In this document: positions 1 through 5,741 of the stretch, in pieces
Layout of the letters: each line of letters begins with the position of its first letter
Position numbering within the stretch: position 1 is the stretch's first letter
Assembly (NCBI GenBank): GCA_030607635.1
Contig: JAUWJP010000116.1
Coordinates: 1 to 5,934 of the forward strand
DNA from: Candidatus Aminicenantota bacterium
GTDB taxonomy: Bacteria; Acidobacteriota; Aminicenantia; Aminicenantales; Aminicenantaceae
Length of the DNA stretch: 5,934 nucleotides
Direction: 5' to 3'
Notes under the pieces: generated by a model
What the model saw: only the letters and a program-made list of their open reading frames with translations
The model's database searches: none
What the model was told of the DNA's origin: nothing
Made by a program: the position numbers and the translations under genes

Positions 1-94
1 AGGATAAAGATTTGGAATAGAAGGAATTTGCTTTTTACGCTAATTTGCAATTTCCTCCATTCTCTATTAATTCTTGTGAGTCCTCGCTACTGAA

Positions 95-122
95 CTTTTA
101 GATAGCAAAGGTTTGAAGTCAA
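95..122 (-). promoter_or_regulatory. Weak promoter candidate pointing off the left edge
   Basis: On the minus strand TTGACT (122-117) is 16 bp from TAAAAG (100-95). A strong GGAGG (58-54) lies about 30 bases after the predicted start site, as if leading into a gene that begins near position 50 and leaves the window. The -10 is poor and the only in-frame start choices (TTG at 50, ATT at 44) are weak. Confidence 0.22.
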
Positions 123-127
123 AAATA

Positions 128-136
128 TGCTATAAT
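128..136 (+). promoter_or_regulatory. Extended -10 promoter element on the plus strand
   Basis: TGC followed directly by TATAAT is a perfect extended -10. No good -35 lies 16-18 bp upstream, though extended -10 promoters can do without one. Transcription would start about 141-145, at the edge of the hairpin element that follows. Confidence 0.4.
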
Positions 137-153
137 AATCATGATTCTCTTTT

Positions 154-247
154 GCCGGCTGGAGAGAGTTCCCACCTGTGTGGTTCCCATCATCAACCCC
201 CCTTTTGCTGACAACAGCCGGCGTTCTATGTGCACAAAAATTGTGCA
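154..247 (+). ncRNA. Hairpin-rich element, candidate structured RNA of unknown type
   Basis: An exact 8-bp stem GCCGGCTG (154-161) / CAGCCGGC (215-222) closes a 53-base interior. The interior holds a CCAC-CTGT-GTGG hairpin (172-183), a repeated GTTCCCA (168-174 and 183-189) and GCTG-ACAA-CAGC (207-218). The last hairpin uses the same CAGC as the outer stem, so two folds exclude each other. A second hairpin TGCACAA-AAA-TTGTGCA (231-247) follows. The core is GC-richer than its surroundings and sits right behind the extended -10 sequence. It matches no riboswitch, 6S, tmRNA or SRP signature that I recognise, and no plus-strand gene follows. It could instead be a DNA-level repeat or the trace of a mobile element. 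Confidence 0.35.
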
Positions 248-263
248 ATATTCTGAAATGTAA

Positions 264-836
264 TTATTCAATTTGTTAAAAAAGAGATTAGCCATTTTTC
301 AACAAATTTACTCACAGAAATAGCGGAAAAAGATATTTTTATTGAAACCTCGCTTTGCCTTCTTCTCCTCAAAGCTTAGACGCTCTAATGATAAAAGGGA
401 TTTTATCTGCTCAGACTTCTTTCCTTCTTTTTTGCTTTTGACCCTAACTTTGCTGTAGGCATTGAAATTACTATGTTGTCAGAGAAGAGATTTGCGTATT
501 AATTCCATCGTGTTAATTCCATATTGATGATTTTTTCTTTAAAAAGTAATTAAAAACACCTCAAGAGAAAGGTCAGGTTGCTTTGAAGAAGTTAGAATAC
601 TAGTCCTGGATATTATAGCTTCTAGTAGATACTAAGGTTGCTTTTCCTATTAAAATTTATATCTCTAAAGTAACTCTTGAGGTTTTGAAGAAATAAGGGA
701 AAAAACTAATCTCTCCCCTGCTTGACAAAGCTTATCTTTTTTAGAAAAAAAGCGAAAAATTCAAGACTTAGACATCATAATTAAGCATTCGAGAAATAAT
801 CCTTCTTCGGAATAAATAACTTATTTTGTTGTTCTC
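264..836. other. Gene-poor AT-rich stretch downstream of the operon
   Basis: No open frame of useful length or with a credible ribosome site is visible in these 573 bases on either strand. It contains a small AT hairpin GATAAAA-GGGA-TTTTATC (390-407), a direct repeat TTAATTCCAT (499-508 and 513-522), the large inverted repeat described separately, and an AT palindrome AAATAACTTATTT (814-826) just after the barrel gene's stop codon. No GC-rich stem followed by a T-run is seen on the minus strand near 837, so where the operon transcript ends is unclear. Confidence 0.6.
559..682. repeat. 9-bp inverted repeat with T-runs on both outer sides and nested smaller repeats
   Basis: CCTCAAGAG (559-567) and CTCTTGAGG (674-682) are exact inverted copies 106 bases apart. 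On the plus strand the right arm is followed by TTTT; on the minus strand the left arm is followed by TGTTTTTAATT. Inside lie TACTAG/CTAGTA (598-603 and 622-627) and a direct repeat AGGTTGCTTT (575-584 and 635-644). The arms with T-runs resemble a bidirectional terminator pulled apart by an insertion, or the ends of a short non-coding element. No target-site duplication is visible. Confidence 0.4.
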
Positions 837-2159
837 TTACCATCTGTATCCTGTTATTACAAAAAAAGTATTTCTTTTAAGATCACCTTTTTCGTTTCTA
901 TGGGAGAAAAAGAATTGAAGCTTTATCCTTTTTAAAAAATACCAATCGAATCCAGCAAGAAATATCCAGCTTCGACTTACTAGAAGGTCTTCAAGTGTAA
1001 TTACCTCAAAAGGTCTTGAGCCTTGGCCATATCCAATAAATAAATAATTATCTTTTGAGAAATACCTTCTAATATTGAGAATCCAAGAAAGAAAATTGCC
1101 TCTTTCCTTAGGAGTATAATACCAACGAAAAAAGGAGTAATATTTTCCTACATAATAACCTAATGAGCCGAGATAGATAGATACTGGGTTTGATCTGAAA
1201 TTCATCCTCCGATAACCTAAGGAGACTTCTGTTGAAGAAAATAATGCTTGATAGATCTCTACTAAATAAGATGTATAAGGATAATGGATAGCTTTTGGAG
1301 AATAATTAAAGTCAAAATAGCCATAAGCTCTTGCCCATAAGCGAGGATAAAGCTCAATTCCATATTGAACATCCCATTCATTGAATCTTTTCGTTTGATT
1401 ATATTTCAGAAGGAAGGAAGCTAAATCCTGAGGAATCTTAAAATTAAAGACCAATTGACGATCTAGGTAGTTATTCCTTTTATCGCTGAAGCTTTGGATC
1501 TTATGTTGATATCTTATTTCTGATTTTTCTTCGAAACGAAGATAAACTTTGTTTAAAGCACTTTTATATTTCTCATTTTCGGGATCAAAATTAATAGCTT
1601 TTCTAAAATTCTCTTTTGCTTTGTTGTAATTCCCATCCCATAGATAAATAGAACCAATGCGAAAATATATTTCGGCATTGTCAGGTTCAAGCTGCAAGAT
1701 TCTTTGATATTTCTCTATTGCCTCAGGATACTTTTTTTTCCACGAAGTGATTTCAGCCAATCCTGTCATAGCATCAATATCATTTGGATTCGACCGGAGG
1801 ACTTCTCTGTAGCCATATTCCGCTTCTTCATAATCTTCTTTCCAAGATAAAATCCTTGACTTAAAGAGGAGCAAGTCTGTGTTTAGAGGATGAAGATTCA
1901 ACATTCTATCTATGATATCCAGCGCCTGATCCCATTGCCTTGAAAAAGCATAAGATTGAGAAAGGATAAAATTGTAGTAATAGTTTTCCGGGTCTGTTTT
2001 GAGCTGACTAAGACAGATTTTTATAGCTGTCGAATAATCCTTAGATCTTAAGGCTTGGAGGGCTTTTTCCTTCTTTCCTATTTCGTTGGATAAAAGCACC
2101 GCTTGGAGAAGAACACAGAAGAGCAAGAGAAAAGACATGACAATCAGATATCTTCTCAT
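837..2159 (-). CDS. yaiO: TPR-repeat protein with C-terminal YaiO-family outer-membrane beta-barrel
   Basis: This 440-residue protein begins with a basic/hydrophobic signal peptide (about 1-24, RRYLIVMSFLLLF). TPR units run from about 29 to 205; the clearest are at 62-93, 96-127, 128-161 (MTGLAEITSWKKKYPEAIEK) and 162-195 (AEIYFRIGSIYLWDGNYNKA). Residues about 212-440 are aromatic, alternating strands matching the YaiO-type barrel: IELYPR (268-273), YSP (286-288), EVSLGYRRMNF (311-321), GKYYSFFRWYY (338-348), IGYGQGSRP (375-383). The chain ends in YRW, a terminal aromatic as expected for a BAM substrate. E. coli YaiO is shorter and essentially barrel alone, so the long TPR region is an addition that resembles PgaA (TPR plus porin). 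The likely place is the outer membrane with TPRs in the periplasm, helping export or modification of the polysaccharide made by the adjacent glycosyltransferase. The start overlaps the preceding stop as ATGA, with AGGG eight bases upstream. It is the last gene of the operon. Confidence 0.92.
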   Translation of the reverse strand: MRRYLIVMSFLLLFCVLLQAVLLSNEIGKKEKALQALRSKDYSTAIKICLSQLKTDPENYYYNFILSQSYAFSRQWDQALDIIDRMLNLHPLNTDLLLFKSRILSWKEDYEEAEYGYREVLRSNPNDIDAMTGLAEITSWKKKYPEAIEKYQRILQLEPDNAEIYFRIGSIYLWDGNYNKAKENFRKAINFDPENEKYKSALNKVYLRFEEKSEIRYQHKIQSFSDKRNNYLDRQLVFNFKIPQDLASFLLKYNQTKRFNEWDVQYGIELYPRLWARAYGYFDFNYSPKAIHYPYTSYLVEIYQALFSSTEVSLGYRRMNFRSNPVSIYLGSLGYYVGKYYSFFRWYYTPKERGNFLSWILNIRRYFSKDNYLFIGYGQGSRPFEVITLEDLLVSRSWIFLAGFDWYFLKRIKLQFFFSHRNEKGDLKRNTFFVITGYRW

Positions 2160-3580
2160 TGTTTTTTCCCTGCCAAGGAAAATCCTTTCTTTTTAATCGC
2201 ACCCCACTCTTGCTTTCCCCTAAAGAAATCTAAGAAGGCCTTCGCCCGGGCCAATGATATGAATTGCCGGTAGGCAAAATGTTCCAGAAAGCTAAATAAA
2301 GTTATGGTGAAAACATAAGACAGTCGAGGGTCCCTCCGTGAAGAATACTCTCCCAACAAGACTGCCAAAATTGATAAGAAAATTCCAAAAACAACAGCCA
2401 GCAGAAAGAAGAGAAGAGCGAAGGGATGATTAATTTCTCCTAAAAATATCAGGACGGCAAATCCGGCATATCCGCAGACTTCAATCAAAGGTCCTATCAT
2501 TTCGAATATGAGATAAAAGGGCATGGCACACCCCCCAGTGATTCCATAGCGAGGATTAAAGAGCATTTTTTTGCTGTAGGCGATGCTTTCAATGAGCCCG
2601 TTGTGCAATCTGATTCTTTGCCTTACGAGAGATTTTAATGTTTCAGGTGCCTCAGTCCAGCAAATCGGATCCGGAATATACGAGACCCGAAAGGGGATCT
2701 TTTTCTCATGAAGGTATTTTCTCATTCTTACTACCAAGTCCATATCTTCGCCTATTGTTTCTGCCCGGTATCCTCCGCATTTCAGGACAATATCTTTCCG
2801 GAAGAGTCCAAAAGCCCCGGATACAATCAACTGGCTTCTGAGCATACTGAGCCCTAATCTTACGCCAAGGAAGGCTCTGAGATACTCGAGGACCTGGAAA
2901 CGAGCAATCCAGTTGCGAGGCATATGGACTTTTGTGATCTGCCCTGCTTTCACTTCGGTCCCATTGGATAACCTTATTATTCCGCCAGCAGCAACCGTCT
3001 TTTCAGGATCATCAATGAAGGGACGGACCATTTTGAGGAGAGCATCTTTTTCCAGAATCGAGTCTCCGTCAATCCCACAGAACAGAGGATAGTTAGAAAT
3101 GTTTAAACCTGCGTTCATGGCATCAGCTTTTTTTCCGTTAATTTTATCAATAACGATCAATTTAGGATTTGAAGCAGATTTGTATATTCCATTGATTGGC
3201 TTGGTTTCAACGGATTTCCTGAATACCCATCTAGTTTTTTTCAAATCGAAAGCTCTGATGAGTTTAGAAAGGGTTTTATCTGTGGAGCCGTCATTGACCA
3301 CGATGACTTCATACAGAGGATACTCTAAAGAAAGAAGTGATCTAACACTTTCAACAATACTGTTTTCCTCGTTATAGGCTGGGGCAATGATGGAAATTGG
3401 CTTAACCAGGGGCATTTTAAAAATCTCTTTATAATTAATGAATGTATTTATATGCCTATAACGAATTAAACCAATCAACGAAAGGGTAATGAAGAGTAGA
3501 TAGAAGAAATTAATAAGGAAAAAATATACTAATATCACGTTTGAAAAGATCTGGAAAGCTGGATTTATAATCGTGCCCAT
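2156..3580 (-). CDS. Membrane-bound family 2 glycosyltransferase (YaiP/PgaC/cellulose-synthase-like, GT-A fold)
   Basis: This is a 474-residue processive-type GT2 enzyme. An N-terminal membrane segment (about 12-40) precedes the catalytic domain (about 60-330). Visible motifs are PAYNEE (67-72), VVNDGSTD (94-101, nucleotide-sugar Asp D97), GKKADAMNAGL (149-159), the metal-binding DxD as DGDS (D171, D173), SGAFGLFRK (254-262), and GEDMDL (277-282) with catalytic-base candidate D279. The QxxRW signature of cellulose, chitin and PNAG synthases appears as QRIRL (321-325), with Leu in place of Trp. Three or so hydrophobic segments follow (about 352-380, 383-410, 420-445), suited to a chain-translocating channel. 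The likely role is to polymerise a polysaccharide from a UDP-sugar at the inner membrane and extrude it; sugar identity cannot be read from sequence. AGAGG seven bases before ATG supports the start. It overlaps the HEAT gene by 16 bp and shares an ATGA with the barrel gene, echoing the E. coli yaiP/yaiO pairing. Confidence 0.94.
   Translation of the reverse strand: MGTIINPAFQIFSNVILVYFFLINFFYLLFITLSLIGLIRYRHINTFINYKEIFKMPLVKPISIIAPAYNEENSIVESVRSLLSLEYPLYEVIVVNDGSTDKTLSKLIRAFDLKKTRWVFRKSVETKPINGIYKSASNPKLIVIDKINGKKADAMNAGLNISNYPLFCGIDGDSILEKDALLKMVRPFIDDPEKTVAAGGIIRLSNGTEVKAGQITKVHMPRNWIARFQVLEYLRAFLGVRLGLSMLRSQLIVSGAFGLFRKDIVLKCGGYRAETIGEDMDLVVRMRKYLHEKKIPFRVSYIPDPICWTEAPETLKSLVRQRIRLHNGLIESIAYSKKMLFNPRYGITGGCAMPFYLIFEMIGPLIEVCGYAGFAVLIFLGEINHPFALLFFLLAVVFGIFLSILAVLLGEYSSRRDPRLSYVFTITLFSFLEHFAYRQFISLARAKAFLDFFRGKQEWGAIKKKGFSLAGKKQ
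2168..2171 (-). promoter_or_regulatory. Shine-Dalgarno site of the TPR/YaiO gene
   Basis: AGGG on the minus strand, eight bases before ATG at 2159, within the last codons of the glycosyltransferase gene. Together with the ATGA stop/start overlap it indicates coupled translation of the two. Confidence 0.55.
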
Positions 3581-4638
3581 TCCAAATCCTCTGAGTAAAC
3601 GATTTCATCCATTACCATGTTTGCCATATCTGAGGCATATCTGTCTTCTTTCTGCTTGGAAATAGCTTGGAGGCGTTTGATCCCGGGGAGCCCTAGGTTG
3701 GCTAAACTGAATCCTGCGTTGAAGCGAATATGCCAAAATGGGGAAAAAAGAGCATCTGTGAGGATATCCAATCCTCTTAGGTCTTTGAGTTTTCCCAAGC
3801 TTTTTACCGCCTGAGCCCTGACAATCCATGCGTCATCTTGTGAAAGTCTAGCCAAGATTTCAAAAGAATGGGGTATATGTAAATTCCCTAATGCCCTTGC
3901 TACCTTCGTTCGGATCTCTTTGTCGGGATGATCGGAGAATTCAACTATGTCATTATAAAGCGAACGGAGAGGCACAGCGCCGACGAGCTCAATCAACAAG
4001 CCCAATTTTTCTAAGGAGAGCGCTTTTTTTAAGTATACTCTGACAAAATGTTCTATTTTCTTCCCTAATCCGAACATGATATTTATGTAGGTTCGAGCGT
4101 TAGGATTAGAGTCTCTATCAAAGGCTTGAAACATATATGAGATAGCCTTTGAGGAGCGAATACGTGAAAGAGCATTGACAGCTACAAGTCTGACGAGTGG
4201 CTTGTCGTTGAGGAGTTTCATGATATGAACGGTTTCAGAAGGGTCTGAGAACACAACAAAAAGGTGAGTTGCTCTGAGGCGCTTGACCAGCCGTCTTGAA
4301 TAGATATCTTTGAGACATTTAACCTTAAGAGCATAATCGAAGACTTTCTTCAGCTGATCCTTTCCCTGACCCTCTATCTGCTCGATGTAATCGAAGAGGA
4401 CTTGGGTCAGAACTTTGGATTGTGATTGATATCTCCGGGCAATTTCAATAGATAACCCTTGCTGAAGAAAGGTAATGAGATCAAGAATATCTTTTTCGAT
4501 TCTCTGGTATTTCCTCTTAAAGCTTAACTCTTTATAGTTGAAGACTATCCTTTTTATAATAATATATAGAAAAAGGGAAGTGGATAAGAGAAGGAGGAAA
4601 ATCGAACTATAGGCGATGATTATAAGCGATATTCTCAT
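3565..4638 (-). CDS. Membrane-anchored HEAT-repeat protein
   Basis: This 357-residue protein starts with one hydrophobic helix (about residues 3-29), followed at once by a very basic stretch (KR at 29-30, then KELSFKRKYQR at 36-46). By the positive-inside rule the rest would lie in the cytoplasm. From about residue 110 on there are paired helices typical of HEAT/PBS-lyase-like repeats. Clear units are around 147-175 (LVRLVAVNALSRI), 238-264 (DKEIRTKVARALGNL), 268-297 (DAWIVRAQAVKSLGKL) and 300-325 (PFWHIRFNAGFSLANLG). HEAT repeats are protein-binding scaffolds and no catalytic motif is visible, so the probable role is to hold or position partners such as the glycosyltransferase or the response regulator at the inner membrane. 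The start lies inside the end of the response-regulator gene and has only a weak AGG-type ribosome site, which suggests translational coupling. The end overlaps the glycosyltransferase gene by 16 bp. The exact function is unknown. Confidence 0.9.
   Translation of the reverse strand: MRISLIIIAYSSIFLLLLSTSLFLYIIIKRIVFNYKELSFKRKYQRIEKDILDLITFLQQGLSIEIARRYQSQSKVLTQVLFDYIEQIEGQGKDQLKKVFDYALKVKCLKDIYSRRLVKRLRATHLFVVFSDPSETVHIMKLLNDKPLVRLVAVNALSRIRSSKAISYMFQAFDRDSNPNARTYINIMFGLGKKIEHFVRVYLKKALSLEKLGLLIELVGAVPLRSLYNDIVEFSDHPDKEIRTKVARALGNLHIPHSFEILARLSQDDAWIVRAQAVKSLGKLKDLRGLDILTDALFSPFWHIRFNAGFSLANLGLPGIKRLQAISKQKEDRYASDMANMVMDEIVYSEDLEWARL
3588..3592 (-). promoter_or_regulatory. Shine-Dalgarno site of the glycosyltransferase gene
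   Basis: AGAGG on the minus strand, seven bases before ATG at 3580, lying within the coding end of the HEAT gene. It supports a start inside the upstream gene and the 16-bp overlap. Confidence 0.65.
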
Positions 4639-5512
4639 TTTTTGAGCCTAATATTTTTTTTACTTTAAGGAAGAGGATCTGAGGGGAAAAAGGCTTGATG
4701 ATATAGTCTGTTGCTCCAATTTCAAGCCCTCTTAGTATGTCTTTTTCTCCTGTTAAAGAGCTGGTAATAACAACAGGGATATGCGAGGTTTCTTCGTTCT
4801 CTTTCAAGATAGAGAGAAGTTGGAAGCCATCCATACCTGGTAACATTATATCGAGGATGATAAGATCCGGCCTTTCCTTCAACGTTATCTTTAATCCATC
4901 TTCCGCATTCAGGGAAGAGCAAATCCAGTAATTGTGAGCAGAAAGAATATAACTGAGGATGTTGACGGTTATGGGATCATCTTCTACGATTAATATTTTC
5001 TTGCGTCCGTTTTTCACCTGATCTTTGAGTCCGAGTATTTTTTTTCTTTTGAGCCGAAAGCGGACTTTTTTCCTAATAGCCGTTAATTTTTGCTTGTCTT
5101 TTTCGTATTTAAAATTATCTGAAAGGTCAAGGATCTTCTTTATCATTTTCATATTGACCAGTTCATAATCCAACGCGACTTTTCTCTTTTCATCTTGTTT
5201 CCTTCGCTTCCGGCCTTCTGATCTGACTCCTGGTTTAGCCCTTAAGATTTTTTTTGTATATGTCTTTTCCTCTTCGCCCTCTTGTTCAAGTTCTTCGATT
5301 TTCTGTTTTAGCTCTTTAATCTTCATCAATTCCTCAATTATCAATTCCGTTAATTTCTCTATTTCTTTTTTGGATTGATCTATTTCCTTGATATGGTTAT
5401 CGATCTCCTCTTTTATTTGATCGATCGATTTTTCTGTTTTTTCCACAGATGGACGGATATTATCTTGGCGTGTCATGTCTTTCGCTTGGGTTTTCTTCCC
5501 AATAAATCCCAT
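4607..5512 (-). CDS. Response regulator with N-terminal coiled coil and C-terminal receiver (REC) domain, no output domain
   Basis: This 301-residue protein has two parts. Residues about 20-85 are rich in Glu, Lys, Ile and Leu with heptad-like spacing and should form a coiled coil; residues 86-170 are strongly basic linker. Residues 171-288 are a complete CheY-like receiver: acidic pair E177/D178 in ILIVEDDP, phospho-acceptor D221 in LILDIMLPGMDGF-type context, switch Thr T250 in IPVVITSS, and Lys K273 in DYIIKPFSP. All phosphorylation residues are present, so it should be phosphorylated by a histidine kinase, none of which is in the window. No DNA-binding, GGDEF, EAL or other output domain follows, so signalling is probably by protein-protein contact through the coiled coil. 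The start is supported by AGAGG six bases upstream; the next Met (residue 13) has less support. It is the first gene of the operon and its end overlaps the HEAT gene by 32 bp. The partner and target are unknown. Confidence 0.93.
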   Translation of the reverse strand: MGFIGKKTQAKDMTRQDNIRPSVEKTEKSIDQIKEEIDNHIKEIDQSKKEIEKLTELIIEELMKIKELKQKIEELEQEGEEEKTYTKKILRAKPGVRSEGRKRRKQDEKRKVALDYELVNMKMIKKILDLSDNFKYEKDKQKLTAIRKKVRFRLKRKKILGLKDQVKNGRKKILIVEDDPITVNILSYILSAHNYWICSSLNAEDGLKITLKERPDLIILDIMLPGMDGFQLLSILKENEETSHIPVVITSSLTGEKDILRGLEIGATDYIIKPFSPQILFLKVKKILGSKNENIAYNHRL

Positions 5513-5518
5513 TTTCGG

Positions 5519-5523
5519 CCTCT
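5519..5523 (-). promoter_or_regulatory. Shine-Dalgarno site of the response-regulator gene
   Basis: AGAGG on the minus strand, six bases before ATG at 5512. It fixes the first Met as the start in preference to the internal Met at residue 13. Confidence 0.7.
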
Positions 5524-5541
5524 ACCTCTTCCTGAGGGAGT

Positions 5542-5571
5542 AGGAAATCTTTCTACCGCTTCGGATTTCCT
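5542..5571 (-). promoter_or_regulatory. Leader hairpin upstream of the response-regulator start
   Basis: A perfect 8-bp inverted repeat, AGGAAATC (5542-5549) and GATTTCCT (5564-5571), with a 14-base loop, sits in the leader about 20 bases before the Shine-Dalgarno site. On the minus strand a small CCG-AAG-CGG hairpin competes for one base of the stem. There is no T-run behind it, so a role in mRNA stability, protein binding or ribosome access is more likely than termination. Confidence 0.45.
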
Positions 5572-5609
5572 GACACTTCTATCCATACATATAAGTTTTT
5601 TCGTGTTTT

Positions 5610-5637
5610 ATGCTAGCACGATGTAAGAATTAGACAA
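5610..5637 (-). promoter_or_regulatory. Possible sigma70-type promoter of the four-gene operon
   Basis: On the minus strand, TTGTCT (5637-5632) is separated by 16 bp from TAGCAT (5615-5610), which is preceded by TGC, giving an extended -10. Transcription would start near 5603 and leave a leader of about 90 nt before the response-regulator start. The -10 match is only moderate, and in AT-rich DNA such matches occur by chance. Read-through from the upstream intron is an alternative source of transcript. Confidence 0.33.
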
Positions 5638-5641
5638 TCGC

Positions 5642-5693
5642 CTATAGAGATGATTTGGGGGGGGATTTTTTACTTCTGAAATCACCTCTACAG
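5642..5693 (-). repeat. 15-bp hairpin with eight-G/C run in the loop
   Basis: CTATAGAGATGATTT (5642-5656) and AAATCACCTCTACAG (5679-5693) form a 15-bp inverted repeat. On the plus strand it has two A/C mismatches, but as minus-strand RNA both become G-U wobbles, giving an uninterrupted stem around a 22-base loop. The loop contains eight consecutive G on the plus strand (C on the minus strand) at 5657-5664. No U-run follows on the minus strand, so it is not a standard intrinsic terminator. It lies just upstream of the proposed operon promoter. Confidence 0.6.
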
Positions 5694-5741
5694 ATTAATA
5701 GGCCTAGCCTTGAAGGAGAATATTTAAAGGTTAAGTAACGT

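Noticed and set aside
154..222. CRISPR repeat or known riboswitch at the GCCGGC stem
   Set aside because: There is no repeated repeat-spacer pattern, and I see no c-di-GMP, cobalamin, T-box, fluoride or guanidine signature.
722..750. TTGACA on the plus strand as a promoter
   Set aside because: The -35 is perfect but only an A-run lies at the -10 distance, and any transcript would run antisense into the barrel gene.
790..836. Intrinsic terminator right after the barrel gene
   Set aside because: Only an AT palindrome (814-826) and a two-base CC/GG stem are present, with no GC-rich hairpin or proper T-run on the minus strand.
2638..3377. Plus-strand open frames opposite the glycosyltransferase gene
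   Set aside because: They lie within a gene with full GT2 motifs on the other strand, have no ribosome sites, and encode no recognisable protein; they are antisense shadows.
3605..3829. Open frames on both strands within the 3' part of the HEAT gene
   Set aside because: They overlap clear HEAT repeats in the real frame and show no family features.
4722..4931. Open frames overlapping the receiver domain in other frames
   Set aside because: The true frame contains every receiver motif; these alternatives are shadows.
5375..5626. Plus-strand 83-residue open frame across the operon start and leader
   Set aside because: It is antisense to the coiled-coil region, its Phe/Leu/Ile-rich sequence merely mirrors A-rich coding on the minus strand, and no ribosome site precedes it.
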